NCBI GenBank assembly: GCA_016584305.1
Contig: JACEEZ010022968.1
Coordinates: 123,653 to 187,652, forward strand
Source of the DNA: Chionoecetes opilio
Taxonomy: Eukaryota > Arthropoda > Malacostraca > Decapoda > Majidae
Direction of reading: 5' to 3'
Length of the DNA stretch: 64,000 nucleotides
Part shown: positions 23,940 to 35,265 of the stretch, piece after piece
Layout of the letters: each line of letters begins with the position of its first letter
Position numbering within the stretch: position 1 is the first letter of the stretch
Notes under the pieces: model-generated
Told to the model about the DNA's origin: nothing
What the model saw: only the letters and a program-made list of their open reading frames with translations
Databases searched by the model: none
Translations under genes and position numbers: made by a program

Positions 23940-24108
23940 ATATATACTGGTTGCTAGGGAAAATATGTTGCTTAGCAACCGTTGCTATGCTAATAACAGT
24001 TTGCGTTGGCTCTACCCCTGAAAATATTAAGAATGATGTGACGGATATTTGTGCCAAGTTTCATGCTTTTATCATCATCTGAGCAATTTTTGCACCAATC
24101 GCCTAGAC
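23940..24108 (-). repeat. Right TIR of copy 2, with RFX-like palindromes
   Basis: Reverse-complement partner of the left TIR. It contains GTTGCTTAGCAAC (near 23970). A related block 150 bp inward (about 23800-23850) contains GTTGTCTAGCAAC, so the subterminal segment is tandemly duplicated. These resemble RFX X-box palindromes; binding is untested. Confidence 0.7.
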
Positions 24109-24159
24109 TATTTGGCTCCTGGACTATACGGCCCGCGGGCCAGATGTTCCCCACCCCTG

Positions 24160-24167
24160 GGTTATGG
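24160..24167. repeat. Right 8-bp target site duplication of the hAT element
   Basis: GGTTATGG, identical to 17219-17226. Confidence 0.9.
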
Positions 24168-24347
24168 CATCAAATAAGTCACTCTCTCAGTAACCTCATA
24201 GCCTTTCCTTCATCATATCGTGGTTCTCCATATATCGTACAAAGTGCCATGAGCATACATATAAATAACCTCACTCAGTCCTACACACACAATGAATGAA
24301 AGAAATATCACCAGGAAAACATGATGAAATACAAGATGGCTGGCTAC

Positions 24348-24443
24348 TCACGGCAACAAGCAGTTCCGCATGAGCCTCCTGCACCTCACCTCCGGCCTGC
24401 TTCCTGCCTTCACCCGGCCTGCCCGAAGCTTACAGGCAGCCAT
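24348..24443 (-). CDS. Possible short first exon (minus), unrecognised
   Basis: On minus, ACCATGGCTGCC gives a Kozak-like start, followed by a basic 30-residue frame (MAACKLRAGRVKAGSRPEV...). It runs to TTGCC then GTGAGTAGCC, a good splice donor. Upstream on minus (24590-24670) is a CCGCCG-rich block resembling a promoter or 5' UTR. There is no similarity I can name and no downstream exon visible, because the next sequence is the hAT element. It could be chance. Confidence 0.2.
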   Translation of the reverse strand: MAACKLRAGRVKAGSRPEVRCRRLMRNCLLP

Positions 24444-24899
24444 GGTACCTTCGTAATCGTAATGTATTTACACCATGTTGTGGTGTGTATAATTGTGTGT
24501 ATTTTTTGTATTTACAAACGGTAACACTATAATTGGTTACGCGAACCCTCCAAATGCGTTACAGCACAAACAAATAGAAATTAACGCCAGACCACTTGTC
24601 CCGCCGCACCGCCACAACCACCGCCGCCAAGCCGCTCCTGCCTCCCGCTGAAGTTCACGACGCAAATTTATAGTACCAAACGACTCGCAAAGCCTCGACA
24701 CTTACGCTTCATTTCACAGTTTTCTCCTTGATTCTTGTACTGTGACTTGTTTAACTTGTGTCTATCGTGAGCATTAAGGTTCTATTTGATGACAGTAAAC
24801 GTGTCAGATATGTGTATACCTTGATTGTTGAAAGAATTACGATCACAATCACTTCAGTAATTAACTATGCTTCAATTGTTTCGAAGTGTCTCTGAGATG

Positions 24900-25083
<184 letters not shown>

Positions 25084-25168
25084 ATGAAAAAAAAAATAAT
25101 GTTCAGTTTATGTCAATGTTTTTAATTTTGGAGATGGAAAAATTGGAAGAATAAATCAAGCTCCCGAC

Positions 25169-25232
25169 CAGTGGCGTAGCTACGTGGGGTCACGTGCGCC
25201 CCCACTGGCCATGGCTCCCGTATTATATATAA
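25169..25232 (+). mobile_element. Truncated CAGTGGCGTAGCTA MITE
   Basis: It shares CAGTGGCGTAGCTACG, CACGTGC and CCCCCACTGGCCATG with the complete MITE at 16146-16381. It stops where the CAC/CAT array begins, and the right terminus is absent. Confidence 0.75.
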
Positions 25233-28200
25233 TGCTACGACCACCACCACCATCACCACCACCACCACGACCACCACCACGACCACCATCACCACCACCA
25301 CCATAACCACGATTACCCCACCATCACCACCACCACCACCACCATCACCACGATCACCACCACCATCATCACCATCACCACAACCATCACCACCACCACG
25401 ACCACCACCACCATCACCACGATCACCACCATCACCACGATCACCACCACCATCACCACGATCACCACCACCATCACCACGATCACCACCACCATCACCA
25501 CCACCACCACCATCACCACCACAACCACCATCAACACCACCACGACCACCACCACCACCATCACCACGATCACCACCACCACCATCACCATCACCACCAC
25601 CACCACGATCACCACCACCACCACCACGATCACCACGATCACCACCACCATCACCACGATCACCACAACCACCACGATCACCACCACCATCACCACCACC
25701 ACCACGACCACCATCACCACATCCACGATCACCACCACGATCACCACCACCACCACAATCACCACGATCACCACCATCATCACCACCACCACCACGATCC
25801 CCACCACCACCATCACCACGATCACCATCCCCACCACCATCAACACGATCAACACCACCATCACCATGATCACCACCACCACCACCACCATCAATACGAT
25901 CACCACCACCATCACCACCACCATCACCACGATCAACACCACCATCACCATGATCACCACCATCACCACGATTTCCACCACCACCATCACCACGATCACC
26001 ATCCCCACCATCATCACCACGATCAACACCACCATCACCATGATCACCACCACCACCACCACCATCAATACGATCACCACCACCACCACCACCACCATCA
26101 CCACGATCAACACCACCATCACCATGATCACCACCATCACCACGATTACCACCACCATCACCACGATCACCACCACCAACACACTCACCACCACCATCAC
26201 CACGATAACCATCATCACCACCACCACCACCACCACGATCACCATCACCACCACCACCACCACCCCCACCACCACGATCACCACCAACACGATCACCACC
26301 ACCACCACCCCCACCACTACCACCAACACGATCACCACCATCACCACCACCGCGATCACCTCCATCACCACCACCACCACCAACAACAACACGACCACCA
26401 CACCAACACCACCACGATCACCACCACCACCACCACCATAACCACCACGATCACCAACACCACCACCAACACAATCACCACCACCACCACCACCACCACG
26501 ACCACCACCATCACCACCACCACACAACCACCACCACCACGACCACCACGATCACCATCACCACCACCATCACCGCAATCACCACCACCATCACCACGAT
26601 CACACACCACCCCCTCCACCACCACCACGATCATCACCACCACCACGATCACCACCACCATCACCACCATCACCACTACCACCATCACCACGATTACCAC
26701 CACCATCACCACCACCATCACCACGATCACCACCATCACCACGATCACCACCACCACCACGATCACAACCACCATCGTCACCACCACCACCACCACCACC
26801 ATCCCCACCACCACCACCACCACCATCACCACAACCACCACAACCATCACCACCACCAGCACCATAACCACCACCACCACCATCACCATCACCACCACCA
26901 CCACCATCACCATCACCATCACCACCACCACCACCATCACCACCACCACCACCATGATCACCATCACCACCACCACCATCACCACCACCACCATCACCAC
27001 CACCACCACCACCACCACCACGATCACCACCACCAGAACCACCACCGCCATCACCACCACCACCACGATCACCACCACGATCACTATCACCACCACGATC
27101 ACCATCACTACCACCACGATCACCATCACCACCACCACCACTATCACAACCACCATCACCATGATCACCACCACCACCACCACCATCAATACGATCACCA
27201 CCACCACCACCACCACCATCACCACGATCAACACCACCATCACCATGATCACCACCATCACCACGATTACCACCACCATCACCACGATCACCACCACCAA
27301 CACACTCACCACCACCATCACCACGATAACCATCATCACCACCACCACCACCACCACCACGATCACCATCACCACCACCACCACCACCCCCACCACCACG
27401 ATCACCACCAACACGATCACCACCACCACCACCCCCACCACTACCACCAACACGATCACCACCATCACCACCACCGCGATCACCTCCATCACCACCACCA
27501 CCACCAACAACAACACGACCACCACCACCAACACCACCACGATCACCACCACCACCACCACCATAACCACCACGATCACCAACACCACCACCAACACAAT
27601 CACCACCACCACCACCACCACCACGACCACCACCATCACCACCACCACAACCACCACCACCAAGACCACCACGATCACCATCACCACCACCATCACCGCA
27701 ATCACCACCACCATCACCACGATCACCACCACCCCCTCCACCACCACCACGATCATCACCACCACCACGATCACCACCACCATCACCACCATCACCACCA
27801 CCACCATCACCACGATTACCACCACCATCACCACCACCATCACCACGATCACCACCATCACCACGATCACCACCACCACCACGATCACAACCACCATCGT
27901 CACCACCACCACCACCACCACCATCCCCACCATCACCACCACTACCATCATCACAACCACCACAACCATCACCACCACCAGCACCATAACCACCACCACC
28001 ACCATCACCATCACCACCACCACCACCATCACCATCACCATCACCACCACCACCACCACCACCACCACCACCACCATGATCACCATCACCACCACCACCA
28101 TCACCACACCACCATCACCACCACCACCACCACCACCACCACGATCACCACCACCAGAACCACCACCGCCATCACCACCACCACCACGATCACCACCACG

Positions 28201-28872
28201 ATCACTATCACCACCACGATCACCATCACTACCACCACGATCACCATCACCACCACCACCACTATCACAACCACGATCACCATCACCACCACTACCATCA
28301 CCACCACTACCATCACCACCACCACCACCATCACCACCATCACCATGATCACCACCAACACGATCACCACCACACCACTATCATCACCACCACCACCACC
28401 ATCACCACCACCAGGATCACCACCACCACAATGATCACCCCCACCACCACCACCACCACCACGATCACCACCACCACCACAACGATCACCCCCACCACCT
28501 TCACCACCACGATCACCACCACCACCACGATCACCACCACCACCACGATCACCACCACCACCACGTTCACCACCACCACCACCATCACCACCACCACAAC
28601 GATCACCCCACCACGATCACCACCACGATCCCCACCACCACCACGATCACCATCACCACCACCATCACCATCACCACCACAACAACGATCATCCCCGCCA
28701 CGATCACCACCACGATCCCCACCACCACCACGATCACCACCACCACCACCATCACAACCACCACCACCATCTCCATCACCACAACGATCACCCTCACCAC
28801 GATCACCACCACGATCCCCACCACCACCACGATCACCACCACCACCACCATCACCATCCCCGCAAACACAAC
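25233..28872. repeat. 3.6-kb (CAC/CAT/GAT) trinucleotide array with 1.1-kb duplication
   Basis: An imperfect trinucleotide array of CAC, CAT, CGA and ATC triplets. Variant-rich blocks recur at a fixed offset. The TCAATACG / ACACTCACC / ATAACCATCATC series at about 26050-26220 recurs at about 27170-27340, and AGCACCATAACC at 26858 recurs at about 27980. This gives an offset of about 1,120 bp and two large copies. Continuous frames in several phases (poly-Thr/Ile and poly-Val/Met) come from the triplet periodicity. Confidence 0.93.
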
Positions 28873-29594
28873 ACCCATATAATGCATCATCGTCTCTGCC
28901 ACTGAAAAAATAATATCACCCTCACCACAACGGTCATGACAGTAACAAGATGACAGATGACAAGGCTACTTAAGGCGGCGTCACACTAGTACTTTTTCCG
29001 TCTAGTTTTTTCAGCAACTTTCTAAAAACGAACAATTTTCTGACTGCAAGCCGTCACACACACACAATCGTTCGCCTGCACTACCAGTCAGCCGTTCCTT
29101 CGACTGTAAACAAACATGGCTCCGACGCCAGGGCAAGCTATCGCTGGTATACACTTAATTATGTGTATTATCAATAGTAGACCTAATATTGACCTAGATG
29201 TAATAAGACCTAGATAAGACCTAGAATATCAAGGCCGCCTTGGTGTACATGTCTGATCTGTGATCCCAGAGACAAGGGTGGTCTCGTATGCATTCAACGA
29301 GAAATTCTTCTGAGCTACGTGTCCATAGCATTTCGTCATTTAATCTTAAAGTAATCGTCCAGACCAATTATTTGTTTTGCCTAATTATGTTGAATCACCA
29401 CCACCACCGTATTCAAAACACCTAATCCACCAAAAATAATTCATTTCCAGGTCTTATTTCCGTAAAAATACGACTTTTGTAAGGAGCGCGCGAAAAAAAT
29501 ATCTTCTCTCCAACAGGGCTACGAATATTATTGATGACGTCAGAGGAGGAGCACTCTTATGTAAACATCTGTCTGACATCTGTCGGCAAATGTT

Positions 29595-29838
29595 ATGATG
29601 AGCGATTGTACTTTGGTATCAGACAGTGAATCTGTCGCTGTGACAGATCTAGAGTACGATGCTCAATCTGCGACCGAAAGAAATGACGCTGGTCGCGTGT
29701 ATGAGGAAAACAAACCTCAGATTGTGATGGGAGCCCAACCCTATATGTTTGAGCCAGAGTACGAGGCTGACGAACAGATGTTAGCGGAGCCTGAAGTTCA
29801 GCAGGAGGACCTGGCACTTCTCCAAAACATGGATTGGT
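29595..29838 (+). CDS. Putative first exon of a P2X7 C-terminus-like (zinc-binding) transposon protein
   Basis: The open frame begins with two Met codons (MMSDC). It is acidic, contains QPYMFEPEYEADEQ, and ends LLQNMDW at a strong donor (G|GTAAGT). In proteins with a P2X7 C-terminal-type zinc domain, a PYxFEP motif and a final DWCxCGxC are typical; here the exon stops at DW, exactly before the cysteines. The rest of the domain would be in a later exon that I cannot find, since the CT array follows. Assignment is by motif memory, so moderate. Confidence 0.45.
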
Positions 29839-29859
29839 AAGTTTAAGAAACCATGTGTG

Positions 29860-29995
29860 TGTGGGAATCACAATGAAGGTACTTTCGAGAGAATCCTATG
29901 GTTAGTTTTGGAGCTACAGTCAAACATCATAACTCGGAAACCACATACTAGCCTTAACTATAGCATAGAGTTGGAAAATATGCGGGCGGGAAGGC
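29860..29995 (-). repeat. Fragment of the dispersed repeat also present at 49.1-52.7 and 55.3-59.7 kb
   Basis: GGGAATCACAATGAAGGTAC, CTATGGTTAGTTT, CTCGGAAACCACATACT and TGCGGGCGGG recur in order at 59140-59260. They recur inverted at 49560-49700. Confidence 0.7.
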
Positions 29996-30210
29996 AGACA
30001 GTGTGACAGCCAAGGGAGTGTTGACTGGTTTGTGATGCAGACTGCCGTACAAGGCAGTCTGCCTTGGTGTGTAACACCAAGTCTGCCACAGTCTGGCCCA
30101 GTGGCGGGCACTCGTGTAGCAGTGTGGTCCCATGAGAGTCTCAACTCCCTGGCCGACGGTCTGTATTGCCAGTTATGTATTTTTGCTGCAGAGTTACCAC
30201 GCCGGGCGAT

Positions 30211-31075
<865 letters not shown>

Positions 31076-31192
31076 CTTTCTGTTTATCTCTCCTTACTCT
31101 CTCGCTCATCTCTCTCTCTCGCTCGTGGAGGATGAAGAGGGAGAAGGAAGAGGAGGGGGAGGGAGAAGAAATAGTAGATGAAAAAGAAAGAA

Positions 31193-31344
<152 letters not shown>

Positions 31345-31347
<3 letters not shown>

Positions 31348-31465
31348 GCCGTACAAATCTCTTCCACACATTTAACGTCGTCGTATCAGTCGGAAACGTG
31401 TGGAAACTTCTCTCGAAAGGCGCAGCTGTCTTGCTGCACCCATAAAGGATGCATGTATGTGGCAT
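31345..31465 (-). pseudogene. THAP-type zinc finger, N-terminal part, cut by the GA array
   Basis: On minus, MPHTCILYGCSKTA is followed by SFHTFPTDTTTLNVWKRFVRR. This matches the first half of a THAP finger (CxxxxC, then xFHxFPxD and W..FV.R). The second half, with its C-x-x-H pair, is missing because the frame enters the GA array. THAP fingers bind DNA and are common at the N-terminus of transposases and their domesticated relatives. Confidence 0.6.
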
Positions 31466-32379
31466 ATCGCAAAAAAAATCTATCAGAAACACCCAAAAAA
31501 TCTTCAAGTACTATATTTATCTCTTGTGTTTACGTGTTTCTGAATCTGCGCGGGGAGAAGAGGCCTTCTTCCTGTTACGTCACCGAGCCGTGCTGCGTCG
31601 TCTGCAAACCTTGAGAAGTGTTTTGAGAACTCGGTGAATTTGCAGATTTTGATTGTGGATTATTTAAAAACGGCTGACTGGATGCAAAAAGTGACGACAT
31701 ATTGTTGATATACTCGTTAATGGCTATAATTTGATTGCATTAAATCAGGAATGATGAAATGGTCTGGACGATTACTTTAAGTTGAAGTCTTGAAGAGTGA
31801 GAAACAAATTTTGAGTGTCCTGAAAAAGAAACACAACAATCGAGTCATGCGAGAGACTGTTGGCTGCTATATAGAACCGGCTTTTAAATGTATCTACATG
31901 TACAATAGGCACTTGAATATTTTTAATACCTGCAAATGTATTGAATTATAATTTGCAAAAAATTACTGATTTATATCGAATATCTTTAAAGTAATCATTA
32001 TGGATTTTGATTTGACTATGAAAGTCGTCTTCTACTTTCCATACGAAGACGATCATGATCGTCTGACTCAGACTGACTGATTCAGACGGAAAATCTAGAC
32101 AGAACGAGAAAAAACCAACGGAAATCGTAAAACTAGACGGAAAAAGTGCTAGTGTGACGCCGCCTTTACACAGAGCCACCACCCCCCGTGTGTCAGCAGC
32201 CTAGTAGTAAAGATGGCAATACTCGCCTCACAACCTCACTCATCCTCCAGCACTTTCCCATCTTAGTAATCGCACAGGGAACAGAAACAGGTCAGGGGTA
32301 ACTGCAATAATGACTTAAGGAAAACTACACTTTACCTAATAACCTAATAATAATAGTTACCATAGAACAAGAAGCAACG

Positions 32380-32630
32380 AATTCAAACTTGAAAAGCATA
32401 GATTTTAAATATAAATAGGGAGCACCTGGTTCACAAAAAGGGTGGTAAATGATTGGAATGGACCCAGTCATATGGGGAAGTTAATGCAGAGTCAATAGGG
32501 AGCTTTAAAAGGAGGCTGGATAAATTCATGGATGGAGATGAAAAGTGGACGTAGGTAGTGTAAAGTAACAGGAACTACCACATGTAGGTCTCGTGGCCTC
32601 TTGTAGCTTCCTTATGTTCTTACACTTTAC
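32380..32630 (+). mobile_element. 3'-end fragment of a non-LTR retrotransposon
   Basis: In shifting frames it reads HKKGGK then a WNG/LEW-type segment and IGSFKRRLDKFMDGDEK. This is the typical C-terminal end of CR1/Jockey-group RT proteins (RVVNxWNxLPxxVVxAxSVxSFKxRLDKF). It is followed by GTAGGTCTCGTGGCCTCTTG and CTTCCTTATGTTCTT. That tail recurs inverted at 33013-33082 and 33513-33580. Confidence 0.65.
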
Positions 32631-32689
32631 CTAATAGATTAAGCAGATTACACTTTACCTTATGGACGAAGCAGTGGTAGGGCCGGCCA

Positions 32690-33000
32690 AGGAGCACACG
32701 TACACACACACACACGCACATACACCTCGTCACTCTGAGTTCTCCACTGTCGTGTCGCGTTGGTCATACCGTTAAGATAATTGCCGGCCGGTGGTTCGCC
32801 GCGCTGATTGGCTGCCAGAAAGCCGGCTCAAGTGCTGTGATTAGGCGCGTCATGGGGTGATGAGCGCGTCCCTCCGTCCGGCGTCGGTGATTGGTCAGGC
32901 GTCTGGGCACTACGGGCAGTGTTACCACCCTCGCTCTCCATCCCTCTCTCTCTCGCACTCTGTCTCTCTCTCACTGAAAAAAAGGTATTCCAGTGCACTA
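32690..33000. other. GC-rich stretch with two CCAAT-like boxes
   Basis: CTGATTGGCTGCC (about 32800) and GTGATTGGTCAGG (about 32890) are inverted CCAAT-type elements in a local GC- and CpG-rich block. This could be an old promoter or part of a repeat. No transcript start or exon can be supported. Confidence 0.25.
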
Positions 33001-33012
33001 TTTCGATGATAT

Positions 33013-33082
33013 ATACATAAGAACATGAGAAAAAAAGGGTGCTACAAGAGGCCGTGAGACCTACACGTGGTAGTTCCTGTAT
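33013..33082 (-). repeat. Dispersed decapod-type repeat fragment
   Basis: TAAGAACATGAG ... GCTACAAGAGGCCGTGAGAC ... GTGGTAGTTCCTG is the reverse complement of the tail at 32560-32628. Confidence 0.7.
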
Positions 33083-33512
33083 TCAGATAAACAAGCAATG
33101 CAAATTTACCGCAAAGTAACAATGGGTAAACAATACGAGTTACATCATTACTGAGCCAACAACTCATTGAACAATCACATGTTTTACCTTGGTTTCACTG
33201 CAGGTTTTCGCAGGCCACTGTGATGAACAAAAAATAGAAAAAACAGCTGATAGAAGCTGTACATGACATCTCGATTAGTTTCACGATAAACTAAGGCAAA
33301 AAGTGTTGAATCTCATGTGCCAGGTCCATTTCGTGAGATCTGGCACCACAGTCAAACCTACACACACACACATGCATAAATACACTCACGCACACACCTA
33401 CACACACACATACACATTGCATTGTTAAAAGCCACGAGGAATTCCTAATGCCTGCACTTTTTTTTTCTCATTAGTTTCCCAGATGAAGGATCGACATCAG
33501 AGGTATTCATAT

Positions 33513-33580
33513 TAAGAACATAAGAACATAAGAAAATAAGGAAGCTACAATAGGCCGCGAGCCCTACACGTTCCTGTTGT
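33513..33580 (-). repeat. Dispersed decapod-type repeat fragment (second)
   Basis: TAAGAACATAAGAACATAAG ... GGAAGCTACAATAGGCCGCG ... TTCCTG. Same family as 33013-33082. A short duplicated AAGAACAT leader is present. Confidence 0.7.
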
Positions 33581-33801
33581 TACTGTAATATTAAGGGTAA
33601 AGCTGGCAAAGACGATCCTGACTGACACAGAAATCATTATGGAATGTAATTAATCATTCACGTTAAAGTTAGGAAAATCAGGGAAAGATAAATTGACTTG
33701 CTAAGTAGCTACTCTTCCAGCCTCACCATGTTATTAACACAGGAAGTCTGCAGGAGAACACCCAGCGGGGAATAAGCACGCCATCCCTGCCAGGTGTTAC
33801 G

Positions 33802-34011
33802 TAGACTGTTCTTTTTTAACGAGGCGAAAAATCCTAATCCGTTGCTGCTTACTGACTGATATTGATGCCAGGAGAAGGGAATCCTACGCTTCTTCTAGAT
33901 TTCAGTTGTATTTTATCACAGTTAACCATTTTATCAGGCAAACAGAGGGATAACTTTAAGCATGAGACTTTAAAATAAAATGGAATTTTCGCCTCGTTAA
34001 AAAAATAGACT
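33802..34011. mobile_element. About 210-bp foldback MITE, copy a
   Basis: The ends read TAGACTGTTCTTTTTTAACG / AGGCGAAAAATCC, and in reverse complement TAGTCTATTTTTTTAACG / AGGCGAAAATTCC. The interior (CTGCTTACTGACTGATATT ... TTTCAGTTGTATTTTATCA) matches copy b at 34963-35178. A TA at each outer end suggests a TA duplication (Tc1/mariner-like), which is inference. Confidence 0.75.
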
Positions 34012-34187
34012 ATATAGTGAGTTAGTAGGCAGGTTGATGCGCACTCACACACACCGCGCCACACTACCACACCCCGCGCCTGGGAACATCGCATGACAGG
34101 CCCAGTAAGGACGTCACATCATCCACACAGCATAGCGATCATAAGTTTTGTTTGCCTTGGTATTTCTCTTAACCTACTAAAAGAATT

Positions 34188-34420
<233 letters not shown>

Positions 34421-34703
34421 CAGGGGTACTCCGTGGTGTAAGGGAAGCACGCTCGGTTCACAACCGAGAAGTCCCGGGTTCGATCCCCGGGCGGAGCGGA
34501 AACAGATGGGTTGTTTCCTTAAAACCCGAACCCCTGTCCACCCAGCAGTGAATGGGTACCGGGTGTTAGCCGGGGTTTGTGACCTGCTCTCCGGGGTGCT
34601 GGCTTCGGCCAACACAAAGCACTAAGGATGAATGATAAAAATGTTGATATGGAGACGGGGCCACACGAGCATTGCTCTGGCCCTGTAAAATACAACTAGA
34701 TGA

Positions 34704-34712
<9 letters not shown>
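34421..34712 (+). mobile_element. tRNA-derived SINE (Val-like head)
   Basis: The head at about 34424-34498 folds as a tRNA. It has a TCCGTGGTGTAAGGGAAGCA D-arm region (box A-like), an anticodon arm CTCGG-TTCACAA-CCGAG with CAC (valine-type), and GGTTCGATCCC (box B) in the T arm. The body follows (CCGGGTGTTAGCCGGGG, GGCTTCGGCCAAC, GAGACGGGGCCACACGAGC). It ends CAACTAGATGAATACA before another CA run (34713-34761). The tail and body argue for a SINE rather than a tRNA gene. Confidence 0.8.
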
Positions 34713-34764
<52 letters not shown>

Positions 34765-34962
34765 AACAAACACGTATTCTCATATTCCTTTATATAAACT
34801 TTTTTCTTGAAAAAATACTCGGATAAAAACACATCACTGCTCTATTTTCTTGTCTTCCGCTCTTCCCTCTTTTTTCCTTCTTTCCTCCCCAGCGCCTCCG
34901 GGTTCCCCTCACTCGCCTAACTTGCTGCTTCCCCGCAACAAGTCTCCTGACACCTGCTTCCC

Positions 34963-35178
34963 TATACTTGTTTTTTTATACGAGGCGAAAAATCCTGACC
35001 CCTTGCTGCTTACTGACTGATATTTGATGCTAGGAGAAGAGAATACTACGGTTCTTCTAAATTTCAGTTGTATTTTATCATAGGTCCCATATTATCAGGT
35101 ATATATAGACACACTTTTAAGCATCAGAGCTTAAAATAGAATGGAATTTTCGCCTTGAAAAAAAAAAAAAAGACTATA
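34963..35178. mobile_element. Foldback MITE, copy b
   Basis: Same family and orientation as 33802-34011, with termini CTATACTTGTTTTTTTATACG and, reversed, CTATAGTCTTTTTTTTT. Internal divergence is about 15% by eye. Confidence 0.75.
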
Positions 35179-35265
35179 GTCCCCGGCGCACCTGTCTCGC
35201 CCACCTGCCCGGCGCCTCACACAACCATTTCACCTGTATTGTCATTCTTCACTCTTAGTCCAGGA

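Larger units (their letters stand above)
18710..24108 (-). mobile_element. 5.4-kb transposon-like element with long TIRs (family copy 2), nested in the hAT
   Basis: Left 18710-18880 (GTCTAGGCGATTGGTGCAAA ...) matches the reverse complement of about 23940-24108 over about 170 bp, including AAAGCATGAAA.TTGGCACA and GGAGCCAACG-like blocks. TA flanks both ends (18708-18709, 24109-24110), consistent with a TA target duplication, though 2 bp is weak evidence alone. A single long protein is encoded on minus (23636-19109). It lies wholly within an older hAT element, so it inserted later. I cannot assign it to a named superfamily with certainty. Confidence 0.8.
17227..24159. mobile_element. hAT-type transposon (non-autonomous) carrying a nested element
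   Basis: The termini are CAGGGGTGGGGAAC at 17227 and the exact reverse complement GTTCCCCACCCCTG ending at 24159. Subterminal CGCGGGCC is present on both sides. A perfect 8-bp duplication GGTTATGG occurs at 17219-17226 and 24160-24167. Eight-bp duplications and CAGGGG termini are the hAT signature. Excluding the nested element at 18710-24108, only about 1.5 kb of hAT sequence remains, and I see no hAT transposase or BED finger in it. Nearly all of that lies on the left; only about 50 bp remain at the right. Confidence 0.9.

Noticed and set aside
25313..28913. Open frames of up to 580 codons (poly-Thr/Ile, poly-Val/Met, Pro-Arg)
   Set aside because: A trinucleotide array without stop triplets yields open frames on both strands in several phases; no domain.
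34424..34498. Functional tRNA-Val gene
   Set aside because: The cloverleaf is plausible, but it is followed by a SINE body and a CA tail with no Pol III T-run terminator; called a SINE head.
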